Positions 53,834 through 63,226 of a stretch of DNA of 64,000 nt are shown here, in pieces. The translations under genes were made by a program, and so were the position numbers. Source of the stretch: Pseudomonas sp. UBA5706 (GTDB taxonomy: Bacteria > Pseudomonadota > Gammaproteobacteria > Pseudomonadales > Pseudomonadaceae); the NCBI RefSeq assembly GCF_002419965.1, contig NZ_DIHC01000036.1:309-64308 (forward strand), given 5' to 3'. The notes below the pieces were generated by a model that made no database searches, was not told where the DNA came from, and worked only from the letters and a program-made list of their open reading frames with translations. How positions within the stretch are numbered: position 1 is the first letter of the stretch; each line of letters opens with the position of its first letter.

Positions 53834-55656
53834 TTGAGCGTCTCCAGATTCGAAGTAAAGGCGCTGGCGCCCTTCTCTGCCGAGCTGAAGGCCATGCGCA
53901 TGAAACCAAACAACTCGCGACCACTGCCCACATTGTGTGACAGACGCCCGATTGCCGGCTCTCTGGCTGCCAATTCTGCCGGTTCGACCAGAACTTGCAA
54001 CGTTCCTTTCACGCCATCGACCCGAATACGGTCCCCGTCACGCACAAGCGCCAAGGGGCCACCATCGCAGGCTTCAGGGCAAACGTGGATCGCCGCCGGG
54101 ATTTTCCCGGAGGCGCCCGACATGCGCCCGTCCGTGATCAACGCCACTTTGAAACCGCGATCCTGCAACACGCCCAGAAACGGCGTCATCTTGTGCAGCT
54201 CGGGCATGCCGTTGGAGCGTGGCCCCTGAAACCGCATGACCGCGACAAAATCACACTCCAGCTCTCCGGCCTTGAACGCGTCCGCCAAGTCCTGCTGATC
54301 TTCGAACACCTTGGCTGGCGCCTCGACGAACTGGTGCTCCAGGGCAACGGCCGACACCTTCATCACACCGCGCCCAAGGTTGCCTTCCATCACGCGCAGC
54401 CCGCCCTCCGGGGAGAACGGACGGGCGATCGGGCGCAGGATGTTTTCGTCCAGGCTCTGGGTCGGGCCGTCACGCCACACCAACTGGCCGTCGTCAAGGA
54501 ACGGCTCCTGGGTGTAACGACGCAGGCCGTGGCCCACGACAGTGTTGACGTCTTCATGCAGCAAACCGGCATCGAGCAATTCGCGGATCAGGAACGACAT
54601 GCCACCCGCCGCCTGGAAGTGATTGATGTCGGCTTTGCCGTTGGGGTAAACGTGAGTCAGGGTCGGTACCGCTTCCGACAGATCCGCCATGTCCTGCCAG
54701 GTCAGTTGAATCCCGGCGGACTGCGCGATAGCAGGCATATGCAGCGTATGGTTGGTGGAACCGCCGGTCGCGTGCAGCGCAACGATGGAGTTGACCAGCG
54801 AGCGCTCGTCGACGATCTCACCCAGGGGGATGAATTCTCCACTCTGTTTGGTCAGCCGCGTCACCTGGAACGCCGCTTCGCGTGTCAGGGCATCGCGCAG
54901 CGGCGTGTAAGGATTGACGAAGGAGGCGCCCGGCAAATGCAGCCCCATGACTTCCATCAGCAGTTGGTTGGTGTTAGCCGTGCCATAGAAAGTGCACGTG
55001 CCCGGGCCGTGGTAAGACTTCATCTCTGAATCCAGCAGTTCCTCACGGGTCGCCTTGCCTTCGGCGTAGCGCTGCCGCACGTCGGCTTTTTCCTTGTTGG
55101 AGATGCCTGACACCATCGGCCCCCCAGGCACGAAGATCGTCGGCAGATGACCAAAGCGCAACGAGCCCATCAGCAGGCCCGGCACGATCTTGTCGCAGAT
55201 ACCCAGCATTAAAGCCGCATCGAACATGTTGTGCGACAACGCGACCGCCGTTGCCATGGCGATGACTTCCCGGCTGGCGATACTCAACTCCATGCCGGGT
55301 TCGCCTTGCGTCACGCCATCGCACATGGCTGGCACGCCGCCAGCGAACTGCCCGACCGAGCCGATTTCACGCAGGGCCTTTTTAATCTGTTCAGGGAAAT
55401 GTTCATACGGCTGGTGCGCCGAGAGCATGTCGTTGTAAGAAGAAACGATGGCGACGTTAGCCGCATTCATCATCCGCAGGCTGTTCTTGTCTTCGGTGCC
55501 ACATGCCGCGACCCCATGGGCGAAGTTGGCGCATTGCAGCTTTCCGCGCATCGGGCCGTCGCTCGCCGCACCCCGGATCAGTTGCAGATAGCGCTGACGG
55601 GTTTCATGGCTGCGAGCAATCAGCCGTTCGGTTACCTCAAGGACGCGGGGATGCAT
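53830..55656 (-). CDS. edd: 6-phosphogluconate dehydratase
   Basis: 608 residues from MHPRVLEVTERLI, with GGAG 9 bases upstream; the frame is open to 55749 without support. Dihydroxy-acid dehydratase family: GVPAMCDGVTQGEPGMELS and the iron-sulfur cysteines, including Cys in FDAALMLGICDKIVPG, then TDGRMSGASGKIPAAIH. The [4Fe-4S] enzyme makes KDPG. Heads edd-glk, divergent from gap across a region with two HexR-type sites. Confidence 0.97.
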   Translation of the reverse strand: MHPRVLEVTERLIARSHETRQRYLQLIRGAASDGPMRGKLQCANFAHGVAACGTEDKNSLRMMNAANVAIVSSYNDMLSAHQPYEHFPEQIKKALREIGSVGQFAGGVPAMCDGVTQGEPGMELSIASREVIAMATAVALSHNMFDAALMLGICDKIVPGLLMGSLRFGHLPTIFVPGGPMVSGISNKEKADVRQRYAEGKATREELLDSEMKSYHGPGTCTFYGTANTNQLLMEVMGLHLPGASFVNPYTPLRDALTREAAFQVTRLTKQSGEFIPLGEIVDERSLVNSIVALHATGGSTNHTLHMPAIAQSAGIQLTWQDMADLSEAVPTLTHVYPNGKADINHFQAAGGMSFLIRELLDAGLLHEDVNTVVGHGLRRYTQEPFLDDGQLVWRDGPTQSLDENILRPIARPFSPEGGLRVMEGNLGRGVMKVSAVALEHQFVEAPAKVFEDQQDLADAFKAGELECDFVAVMRFQGPRSNGMPELHKMTPFLGVLQDRGFKVALITDGRMSGASGKIPAAIHVCPEACDGGPLALVRDGDRIRVDGVKGTLQVLVEPAELAAREPAIGRLSHNVGSGRELFGFMRMAFSSAEKGASAFTSNLETLK

Positions 55657-55794
55657 TGTGATGAACTCCAGGCTAGCGGATGTGGTCACCCGTTCAAGCG
55701 CTTTCAAAACCGACGGTCGAACCAGGCTCCTGGAGAAACGCTTCAGCAAAGGCCTGATTTTTCAAACAGTTGTGTAGGCTTTACGGATTTCTAT

Positions 55795-55809
55795 TTGTAG
55801 ATAAAACAA
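55795..55809. promoter_or_regulatory. Candidate HexR operator 1 between edd and gap
   Basis: TTGTAGATAAAACAA is an exact TTGT-N7-ACAA, the half-site pattern reported for Pseudomonas HexR. Confidence 0.65.
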
Positions 55810-55856
55810 AATACTGCCACTAAAAAGGCTTGTTTTCTATTTTTATGAGAATAATC

Positions 55857-55871
55857 TTGTAATTCCAACAA
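55857..55871. promoter_or_regulatory. Candidate HexR operator 2 close to gap
   Basis: TTGTAATTCCAACAA is a second exact TTGT-N7-ACAA, 62 bases from the first and 22 bases before the gap ATG. Confidence 0.65.
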
Positions 55872-55874
55872 CAA
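55867..55874 (+). promoter_or_regulatory. Crc/Hfq-type motif in the gap leader
   Basis: AACAACAA lies 19 bases before the gap ATG and overlaps HexR candidate 2, next to the AGAGGA ribosome site. Confidence 0.5.
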
Positions 55875-55893
55875 ATTCACAGAGGACGGGTGT

Positions 55894-56895
55894 ATGACTC
55901 TCCGCATCGCAATCAATGGCTTTGGCCGTATCGGCCGCAACGTCCTACGTGCACTCTATACCCAAGGCTATCGTCAAGACCTGCAGGTCGTCGCCATCAA
56001 CGACCTGGGCGACAGTCAGATCAACGCCCACCTGCTTAAGTACGACACGGTCCATGGCCAATTCGACGGCACTGTCGAGCACGACAAGGAAAGCCTGACC
56101 GTCAATGGTGACGTGATTACGGTGACGGCCATTCGCGACCCCGCCGAGCTGCCGTGGAAAACCCAAAACATCGATGTGGTGTTCGAGTGCACGGGCCTAT
56201 TCACCGGCAGAGATAAAGCGGCTGTGCACATTGCCGCCGGCGCTAAAAAAGTCATCGTCTCGGCTCCAGCCAAGGGCGCCGACGCCACCGTAGTCTACGG
56301 CGTCAACCACGATGTGCTTCGCCAGTCCCATCAGGTGATCTCCAACGCATCCTGCACAACCAACTGCCTGGCACCTGTCGCGCAGGTGTTGAATCGCGAG
56401 CTGGGCATCGAAAGCGGGCTGATGACTACGATTCACGCTTACACCAATGACCAGAACCTGACGGACGTCTATCACACCGACCCGTACCGCGCGCGTTCGG
56501 CGACTCAGTCGATGATCCCGAGCAAAACCGGCGCCGCTGAAGCCGTTGGCCTGGTACTGCCAGAACTGGCAGGCAAGCTCACCGGCATGGCGGTGCGAGT
56601 GCCGGTCATTAACGTGTCGCTGGTGGACCTGACCCTTCAACTCAAGCGTGATGCAACGGTCGATGAGGTCAACGCGATCATGAAAGAGGCCGCGCAGCAC
56701 TCGAAGATCCTCGGTTACAACTCGCTACCGCTGGTTTCCCATGACTTCAACCACAACCCGCTGTCGTCGATATTCGATGCCAATCACACCAAGGTCAGCG
56801 GTCGTCTGCTTAAGGTCCTGGCCTGGTATGACAATGAGTGGGGCTTTTCCAACCGCATGCTGGATAACTGCCTGGCGCTGATGAACGCCGAATAA
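55894..56895 (+). CDS. gap: Glyceraldehyde-3-phosphate dehydrogenase, type I
   Basis: 333 residues. Rossmann motif INGFGRIGRNVLRA (7-20), catalytic Cys154 in SNASCTTNCLAP, and NEWGFSNRM near the end. It oxidises the glyceraldehyde-3-phosphate released by Eda. In Pseudomonas this copy is HexR-controlled and adjacent to edd. Followed by a REP-like repeat. Confidence 0.97.
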   Translation: MTLRIAINGFGRIGRNVLRALYTQGYRQDLQVVAINDLGDSQINAHLLKYDTVHGQFDGTVEHDKESLTVNGDVITVTAIRDPAELPWKTQNIDVVFECTGLFTGRDKAAVHIAAGAKKVIVSAPAKGADATVVYGVNHDVLRQSHQVISNASCTTNCLAPVAQVLNRELGIESGLMTTIHAYTNDQNLTDVYHTDPYRARSATQSMIPSKTGAAEAVGLVLPELAGKLTGMAVRVPVINVSLVDLTLQLKRDATVDEVNAIMKEAAQHSKILGYNSLPLVSHDFNHNPLSSIFDANHTKVSGRLLKVLAWYDNEWGFSNRMLDNCLALMNAE

Positions 56896-56922
56896 ACGCA
56901 GGGTTGACCCTGGGCATCACTT

Positions 56923-56988
56923 TGTAGCCGTGCGACCGGCTGACGGCGGCGACCTCTGGTACGCCGCCGACAAGCCGGACTGCTGTAG
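56923..56988. repeat. REP-like palindromic intergenic repeat
   Basis: TGTAGCCGTGCGACCGGC and AAGCCGGACTGCTGTAG bracket GGCGGCGACC...GTACGCCGCC, an imperfect palindrome downstream of gap. Confidence 0.6.
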
Positions 56989-57160
56989 AACCCCGGTTGA
57001 ACCTGCAGGAAAGATCGGCTCTTTGCGTAGCCGTTCGGCGTGCAGTTGCAGCGAACAGGAGCGACTCGCCAGCGGAAGTTTCGCCGGGGACGCGGTGTAC
57101 GCAGATCAGACTCTAACCTTTACAAAATCATCGGCAACCGCCCTTGACCCGAGCAGTAGA

Positions 57161-57175
57161 TGACAATCATTATCA
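57161..57175. promoter_or_regulatory. Fur box upstream of the ECF sigma gene
   Basis: TGACAATCATTATCA matches the 7-1-7 Fur consensus TGATAATNATTATCA at 14 of 15 positions, 28 bases before the GTG at 57204. Confidence 0.85.
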
Positions 57176-57203
57176 TTCGCTGAATTTCTGCTCGGATATC
57201 CTT

Positions 57204-57722
57204 GTGACTCAGTCGCACTTCAACGACGTTTTCCTGGCAAGGCGAACGATCCTGCTGCGTACCCTGCAGCGCATGGTCCGCAACCCCAGCACCGCCGAAG
57301 ACCTGCTGCAGGAAACCTACCTGCGAGTGACCCGTGCACTGCGCGAGCGGGCCATCGATCATCTCGAACCGTTCGTATTCCAGACTGCCCGCAACCTGGC
57401 GCTGGACCATCTGCGAGCCCGCCGTATTCATGCCCGCACCATCGTCGACGACGCTCCACTGTCCGAATTGCATAACGTGGTCGCGCCCGAAGCTGCGCTG
57501 GAGGATGCCGCCCACGCCAACCGCCTCCTGCAAAGCTTGAACGCGAGCCTTGAGAAACTCACGCCGCGCCAGCAGAAAATCTTTGCACTGAGCCGACTCA
57601 ACGGTCGCAGTTATCTGGAAATTGCCGAGCAACTGGGCGTTTCCGCCAGCACCGTACAAAAGGAGCTCAAGCTGATCATGGCCATCTGCGTAGAAGTAGC
57701 AGCCCGACTTGAACGTCGATGA
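57204..57722 (+). CDS. ECF sigma factor, iron-starvation FecI type
   Basis: 172 residues from a GTG at 57204; a longer frame from 57144 would run through the Fur box and is rejected. Region 2 includes NPSTAEDLLQETYLRV and ARNLALDHLRARR, and region 4 has RSYLEIAEQLGVSASTVQKE. It should direct RNA polymerase to the receptor gene downstream once anti-sigma signals heme binding. Resembles the P. aeruginosa HxuI system in layout. Confidence 0.92.
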   Translation: MTQSHFNDVFLARRTILLRTLQRMVRNPSTAEDLLQETYLRVTRALRERAIDHLEPFVFQTARNLALDHLRARRIHARTIVDDAPLSELHNVVAPEAALEDAAHANRLLQSLNASLEKLTPRQQKIFALSRLNGRSYLEIAEQLGVSASTVQKELKLIMAICVEVAARLERR

Positions 57723-57814
57723 GAGCTTGATCCCTATTTAACAAGAAATCCGGCGGCAGCGCGGCGAACCTATCGCTACACTTGCGCACCCCACCGTGTA
57801 TTCGAGGACGCTCC

Positions 57815-58762
57815 TTGACGGACTCCCACTCTCCCGGGCCTGTGACGGACAACGCTATGGACCAGGCCCTGAACTGGCTGATCGAACTGGAGCATGCCGA
57901 CGCTCAGCAGCGGGCGCGCTTTCAGAATTGGCTGGCGGCAGACCCCGCACACGGCCGAGCCTTCACCAAGGCGCAAACCCTCTGGAATTCGCAAACGGTA
58001 CTTGAGGCGGCCGCGACCGTGGTGACGCCGAAACAACCGTCAGCGCTCAAGCGCTGGCGTCCACATTGGGCTCCACTGGCTACAGCGGCGGTGTTGCTGC
58101 TGGGGCTTTTCAGCTTCAGCGACCTGTCGTTGCGCCTCAAGGCCGATCATATGACGGTGGCGGGAGAGCGCCAGCGCCTGCAGCTAGGCGACGGATCAAA
58201 GGTGCTACTCAATACCCGATCGGCTTTTTCCAGCGACCTGGATGACCGGCACCGCCTCGCACGATTGTACGAAGGCGAAGCCTTCTTCGAAGTACCCACC
58301 GCCAAGGGTCTGCCCCTGGAAGTGGAAGCCGGCCCAGTGCGGATGAGCGCCAGCAGCACATCATTCGCCGTGCGTTACCTGGACGGCGTGGCGCAGATTC
58401 AGGTCGAGCGCGGCGCGGTAAATGTGCAGGCGACCCAAGGCAACTCTCAGCTCAACCTCGGTGCCGGAGACAGCCTTCGCGTCGGTCCCGAGGGTTTCGG
58501 CCCTCGGGAGAACATTGACAAGCGCAAGGATTTGGCCTGGGTACAGGGTCGATTGGTCTTTGATAATTGCCCGCTGAAGGACGTACTGGCCGAGCTTCGT
58601 CGCTACTACCCCGGCTGGATCGTCAATGCCAACACGCGGTTGGATCAGGTCGCAGTGACAGGTAATTATCGTCTGGACAATCCGCTGGACGTAGTCCGCT
58701 CGCTGGCGCAAATCACCTCTGCGCATCTACATGAACTGCCTGCCCTGGTTATTTTGGATTAA
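57815..58762 (+). CDS. FecR-type anti-sigma factor/transmembrane sensor
   Basis: 315 residues from a TTG at 57815 preceded by GAGGA. The cytoplasmic N-terminus (about 1-85; LNWLIELEHADAQQRARFQN, FTKAQTLWN) is the DUF4880 anti-sigma part, then one membrane helix (about 88-105), then a periplasmic FecR domain (about 115-210) and an STN-like tail reading LRRYYPGWIVNANTRLD. It relays receptor occupancy to the sigma factor 92 bases upstream. Confidence 0.9.
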   Translation: MTDSHSPGPVTDNAMDQALNWLIELEHADAQQRARFQNWLAADPAHGRAFTKAQTLWNSQTVLEAAATVVTPKQPSALKRWRPHWAPLATAAVLLLGLFSFSDLSLRLKADHMTVAGERQRLQLGDGSKVLLNTRSAFSSDLDDRHRLARLYEGEAFFEVPTAKGLPLEVEAGPVRMSASSTSFAVRYLDGVAQIQVERGAVNVQATQGNSQLNLGAGDSLRVGPEGFGPRENIDKRKDLAWVQGRLVFDNCPLKDVLAELRRYYPGWIVNANTRLDQVAVTGNYRLDNPLDVVRSLAQITSAHLHELPALVILD

Positions 58763-58884
58763 GAACCATTATTTTTACGCGATAACCGTTCGTCGTACGT
58801 CTCGTCATAGCCAATGCAAGTGATTCCTATTACTAAAAACACTTGTCAACACTATCTCGACTCGCACGACAGGGAGCGCTATCG

Positions 58885-61467
58885 ATGCCGTCCACGTTCA
58901 CCCCCGCTTTATCCCATTCGCCCACCAGCACCCGCCATTTCACACTTTCGGTATTAACCGTGGCGATGCTGGCCGCAGGGTTGCACAGCGCACCCGTTGC
59001 CGCCGCCGAGCAGACGGTCCGCATGGCTGGCAGCTATCCGTTTTCGATCAAGCAACAACCGCTGGCTTCGGCCCTCAATGAATTCAGCCAGACCACCGGC
59101 TGGCAGGTGGGAATTTCGTCGGATCTGGCGCGTAACATTACCTCGCCAGGAGTTAGCGGCACCCTGTCGGCCGAAGGTGCCCTGGATCGCCTGCTCGCAG
59201 GGAGCAACCTGAGCTACCGCAATCTGGGCAACAACAACGTCGTGCTGGAAAAGCGCAACGTCATCGGTGCACTGGCGCTGGACCAGGTCACTGTCAGTGC
59301 AACCCGGCAGGCGCAATCAGTGGATTCGGTACCCAATACCGTCACCGTGCATGACCGCGCCGATCTGGACCGCCAGAACGTCAACAACATTCGTGATCTG
59401 GTGCGCTATGAGCCCGGTGTTTCCGTAGGTGGCGCAGGTCAACGCGCAGGCACCAGCGGCTTCAACATCCGCGGTATCGACGGCGACCGGATTCTCACTC
59501 AAGTGGACGGCGTCGAAGTGCCGGACAATTACTTCTACGGCCCTTACGCCAACACCCATCGCAACTACGTGGATCCGGAAATCATCAAGCGCGTCGAGAT
59601 CCTGCGTGGCCCGGCATCGGCGCTGTACGGCAGCAGCGCCATTGGCGGTGCCGTGAGCTATTACACCCTCAACCCCGAGGACATCATCAAACCGGGCAAG
59701 GACGTCGGTGCACGTTTGAAGACCGGATACAGCTCGGCGGACAACAGTTGGCTGAACTCAGCCACCGTGGCCGGTCGCCAGGGCGATGTCGACGGTTTGC
59801 TGCATGTCAGTCAGCGTAACGGTCGTGAGACCGAATCCTATGGCGAACACGGTGGCACCGGCCTAAGCCGTTCCGCCGCGAACCCGGAAGACGCTCGCGC
59901 CACCAATGTGCTGGCCAAACTGGGCTGGAACTACGGCGATGGCGACCGGCTGGCGTTCACCTATGAGAAATACAAGAACGACATCCACACCAACCAGAAA
60001 AGCGCAGTGGGTGGGCCCTTCGGCCGTGGGCGCGCTATCGGCTTCTATCGCGCACGCGAGGGCAATGACGTCATTACACGCGAGCGTTTCGGCCTCGAAA
60101 ACACCTTCGCGCTGGACAGCTTGCTGGTCGACAACGTCAAGTGGAGCCTGAACTACCAGATTGCCAAGACCGATCAAGACACCCTTGAACGTTATGTGCC
60201 CGTCAGTCGTGATGTCTGGCGCAGCCGCGACACCACCTATAAAGAGCGCCAATGGATCTTCGATGCACAACTGGACAAGGCTTTCAGCATCGCCGACACC
60301 GAGCATCTGCTGACCTACGGCACTACCCTTAAACAGCAGAAAGTCACCGGACTGCGCAGCGGGAGTGGCACTTGCGCCGCAGTGCTGCGCTCATGTCGGA
60401 CCGTTGGAGCGCCCTCTGCAAATGATCTTCTTCAGCCGAATAGCGACTTCCCGGACCCTACCGTCAATACCTATGCCCTGTTCGCCCAAGACCAGATCAA
60501 GTGGGGCGACTGGACCTTCACGCCCGGCGCACGCTACGACTACACAACGCTCGATCCACACGCGACCGAGGCGTTTCTGCGCGCCGTCCGGCTGACCAAT
60601 GCTGCCGAGTTCGACGATAAAGAGAAAAAGTGGCATCGCCTGTCGCCGAAACTGGGTGTGACGTATGCGATCAATGACGCTTACACCTGGTACGGCCAAT
60701 ACGCTGAAGGTTTCCGTACGCCGAGCGCCAAGGCGCTTTATGGCCGTTTCGAAAACCGCACCGCCGGCTACATCGTCGAACCCAACCCGAACCTGGAGCC
60801 GGAGAAGAGCAGAAGCTTTGAAACCGGTCTGCGCGGACGCTTCGATGCAGGTTCGTTCGATGTCGCGGTGTTCTACAACAAATACCGTGACTTCATTAAT
60901 GAAGATGCCATTCAACCAGCCTCATCGAATGAGGCGGTGTTCCAGTCCAACAACATCAGGCACGCCACCATCAAAGGTGTGGAGCTCAAAGGCCGCCTGG
61001 ACCTGGACAGCTTCGGCGCACCACAGGGCCTCTACACCCAAGGCTCGCTAGCCTACCTGTATGGCCGTAACGACGACACCGGCAAGCCGATCAACAGCGT
61101 CAACCCACTGACCGGCGTATTCGGGTTGGGATATGAGCACGATAACTACGGTGGTCTGCTCAACTGGACCCTGGTCAAGCGCAAGACCCGCGTCGACAGT
61201 GACAACTTCCACGCGCCGGACGGTGTTTCCAAACAGTTCAAGACGCCTGGCTTTGGTCTGGTGGACCTGACCGGTTTCTACAAAGTCACCGACGACGTGA
61301 CGCTGAGCGGCGGCGTTTACAACCTGGCCGACAAGAAATACTGGCGCTGGGATGACGTGCGTGGCTACGACGGAGTCGGCGAAGCAGGCGCGACCGCGCC
61401 CGCCAGCCTGGATCGCCTGACCCAGCCAGGGCGCAACTTCGCGATCAACGTGGTGTGGGATATCTAA
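58885..61467 (+). CDS. hxuA: TonB-dependent heme/hemoglobin receptor with STN signalling domain
   Basis: 860 residues from an ATG with GGGAG upstream. Signal peptide (about 1-41), STN domain (about 50-122) for the FecR contact, TonB-box region LDQVTVSAT (132-140), plug (about 148-260) with DGVEVPDNYFYGPY and LRGPASALYGS, then the barrel ending in WDI. FRTPS and NPNLEPEKS are the heme-receptor FRAP/NPNL boxes; no His lies between them, unlike classic HemR types. Downstream heme oxygenase confirms heme as substrate. HasR is the alternative name, but no hasA hemophore gene is present. Confidence 0.82.
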   Translation: MPSTFTPALSHSPTSTRHFTLSVLTVAMLAAGLHSAPVAAAEQTVRMAGSYPFSIKQQPLASALNEFSQTTGWQVGISSDLARNITSPGVSGTLSAEGALDRLLAGSNLSYRNLGNNNVVLEKRNVIGALALDQVTVSATRQAQSVDSVPNTVTVHDRADLDRQNVNNIRDLVRYEPGVSVGGAGQRAGTSGFNIRGIDGDRILTQVDGVEVPDNYFYGPYANTHRNYVDPEIIKRVEILRGPASALYGSSAIGGAVSYYTLNPEDIIKPGKDVGARLKTGYSSADNSWLNSATVAGRQGDVDGLLHVSQRNGRETESYGEHGGTGLSRSAANPEDARATNVLAKLGWNYGDGDRLAFTYEKYKNDIHTNQKSAVGGPFGRGRAIGFYRAREGNDVITRERFGLENTFALDSLLVDNVKWSLNYQIAKTDQDTLERYVPVSRDVWRSRDTTYKERQWIFDAQLDKAFSIADTEHLLTYGTTLKQQKVTGLRSGSGTCAAVLRSCRTVGAPSANDLLQPNSDFPDPTVNTYALFAQDQIKWGDWTFTPGARYDYTTLDPHATEAFLRAVRLTNAAEFDDKEKKWHRLSPKLGVTYAINDAYTWYGQYAEGFRTPSAKALYGRFENRTAGYIVEPNPNLEPEKSRSFETGLRGRFDAGSFDVAVFYNKYRDFINEDAIQPASSNEAVFQSNNIRHATIKGVELKGRLDLDSFGAPQGLYTQGSLAYLYGRNDDTGKPINSVNPLTGVFGLGYEHDNYGGLLNWTLVKRKTRVDSDNFHAPDGVSKQFKTPGFGLVDLTGFYKVTDDVTLSGGVYNLADKKYWRWDDVRGYDGVGEAGATAPASLDRLTQPGRNFAINVVWDI

Positions 61468-61484
61468 CCCGCATTTGCCGCGCG

Positions 61485-61551
61485 CTGTAGCAGTCCGCCT
61501 CGCCAGCGGTGGCGTATTCGCAACCGTCACCGCCGGCAAGCCGTGCTGCCA
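61485..61551. repeat. REP-like palindromic intergenic repeat
   Basis: CTGTAGCAGTCCGCCTCGCC is mirrored imperfectly by GGCAAGCCGTGCTGCCAG, with inner AGCGGTGGCG and CGTCACCGC arms. It lies between the receptor and the heme oxygenase. Confidence 0.65.
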
Positions 61552-61653
61552 GGTCGATCAGGGTGGCTGACAGCCCTCCCGCGCCAACGGGATTTTTTCG
61601 TGTGGCCCCGCTCACTCGTTTCGTCTACACGCGCTCTATCTACAAGGACCACC

Positions 61654-62253
61654 ATGCCTCAAGAACCGATTCGTCGCTCCCAACGCCTGAACCAGATTAC
61701 CCACGCTGCGCATGAACAACTGGACAAGGCGGTCAAGGCCAACGCGCCGTTCGATACCCTGGCCAGTTACACCCGCTTCCTGAGCGCCCAGTACCTGTTT
61801 CAACAGGAACTCAAAGCCCTGTACTCCGATCCTCAACTGGTCGAACTGATCGCTGACCTGCCCGAGCGCTGCCGTGCCGAACAAGCCAAAGCCGACCTGG
61901 CAGACCTCGGTGCCAAGATTCCCACGGCCATTGCCGGCGCCGCCCTGGCTCCCTCCCAGGCCGAAGCCTTGGGCTGGCTGTTCGTCTCGGAAGGCTCGAA
62001 GCTTGGCGCAGCGTTTCTGATCAAGCGCGCCGCGGCGCTTAACCTCAGCGAGACCTTCGGCGCACGTCATCTTGGAGAACCGGTCGGCGGCCGTGCCGAG
62101 GGCTGGAAACGCTTCATTCGCATCCTCGACGACTTGCCGTTCAGCGATGAACAGGAGCGTGAAATCGACAAGGCCGCCGTGGCCGCATTCGAACGCTTTA
62201 ACGTTCTGCTGCGGCATGCCTATACAACGGCTCCTGAAGCCGAACCTGCCTGA
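61654..62253 (+). CDS. Biliverdin-producing heme oxygenase
   Basis: 199 residues from MPQEPIRRSQRLNQ, with AAGGA 6 bases upstream. The proximal heme ligand is probably His20 in ITHAAHEQLDKAV; the distal helix is GWLFVSEGSKLGAAFLIK. It opens imported heme to release iron, biliverdin and CO. PigA/HemO class by size and setting (not next to a phytochrome, so not BphO). The receptor gene ends 186 bases upstream and a repeat lies between, so it may be separately transcribed. Confidence 0.9.
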   Translation: MPQEPIRRSQRLNQITHAAHEQLDKAVKANAPFDTLASYTRFLSAQYLFQQELKALYSDPQLVELIADLPERCRAEQAKADLADLGAKIPTAIAGAALAPSQAEALGWLFVSEGSKLGAAFLIKRAAALNLSETFGARHLGEPVGGRAEGWKRFIRILDDLPFSDEQEREIDKAAVAAFERFNVLLRHAYTTAPEAEPA

Positions 62254-62347
62254 ATCGAAGCGTTCCACGCCCGGCACTGTTAAGCTGGGCGCCTTTGCCG
62301 GAGCGATCCGGGCAAGAAGCGTCTTCACCCTGCCGTACCCGAGACTC

Positions 62348-62773
62348 ATGACCAACACACCCCCAGGCAGTAAATTGTCCCGCATCCTGTTCGGCATCCT
62401 GGCGTACATCAGCCTTGCGATCGGTATCATCGCAATCTTTATTCCCGGCCTGCCAACCACTGAGTTCATCCTGCTGGCCGCCTGGGCCGCGACCAAAAGT
62501 TCGCCACGTCTAAGCGCCTGGCTGGAAAACCACCGTCTGTTCGGCCCCATGCTGAGCAACTGGCGCAATGGCAAGCTCATTGCTCGCAGCGCCAAGATCA
62601 GCGCCACCCTGACCATGCTGATCTGCGCGGTGGTTATGCTGATGGTGCTCAAGCACAACTGGTGGATCTACTTCGCAATCACCGGCATGCTGCTGGTCAA
62701 TCTGTGGATCTGGTCGCGGCCTGAGCCTGAAGCGCAAGACGCGAAGGCCGCCGAGTCTTCCGGCCCACGCTGA
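62348..62773 (+). CDS. DUF454 (YbaN-like) inner membrane protein
   Basis: 141 residues. FGILAYISLAIGIIAIFIPG followed by LPTTEFILLAAWAATKSSPR is the DUF454 signature; hydrophobic spans lie at about 11-33 and 75-115. In several Pseudomonas such genes adjoin heme uptake and heme oxygenase loci. Its role is unknown. The frame is open upstream through the heme oxygenase gene but the ATG at 62348 gives the full domain. Confidence 0.88.
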   Translation: MTNTPPGSKLSRILFGILAYISLAIGIIAIFIPGLPTTEFILLAAWAATKSSPRLSAWLENHRLFGPMLSNWRNGKLIARSAKISATLTMLICAVVMLMVLKHNWWIYFAITGMLLVNLWIWSRPEPEAQDAKAAESSGPR

Positions 62774-62835
62774 ACCGAGACAAAAGCGAGCGGTCTGCTT
62801 GCTTACCGTCATCGTTACCAAAGGGGAGCCGTCAC

Positions 62836-63186
62836 ATGTTCGAACCCGGCCATCTGCACATCGTCCACTTTGCCCTGCAACCGCACGACGTAGGCTACGA
62901 CATTCACATCCGCTACGAAGTGAGCCAGACCGACGCGGGCGCCGGGATGCATTTCACCCTGCAAGGCGAGGTCAATGGCAAGGCCGTCGACGAGACCTTC
63001 GACCTGCTCAAGGACAAAGCCTACAACTTCGCCAGCGAAGCCTCGCACATCCTCGAAAAGCACGGCCTGCCCAAAACCACCGACCTGCACAACATGCACG
63101 GCGAGTACGACGCAATGTTCGAAGACGTCCGACACCAGCTACACATGAAGTCTGGCGATCCGGTAAAGCCGGAGCATTTGCAGTAA
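62836..63186 (+). CDS. DUF5064 family protein
   Basis: 116 residues, cytoplasmic, with no membrane or signal segment. FEPGHLHIVHFALQPHDVGY and a helical C-terminus with LHNMHGEYDAMFEDVRHQLH resemble a small Pseudomonas-specific family (DUF5064). GGGGAGCC precedes the ATG. The function is unknown. Confidence 0.75.
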   Translation: MFEPGHLHIVHFALQPHDVGYDIHIRYEVSQTDAGAGMHFTLQGEVNGKAVDETFDLLKDKAYNFASEASHILEKHGLPKTTDLHNMHGEYDAMFEDVRHQLHMKSGDPVKPEHLQ

Positions 63187-63226
63187 CACATAGAGCAGCG
63201 CACACCTCTGGGAGCATCTTGATGCG

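Noticed and set aside
57144..57203. Upstream start for the ECF sigma gene
   Set aside because: The extension would translate through the Fur box and the presumed promoter.
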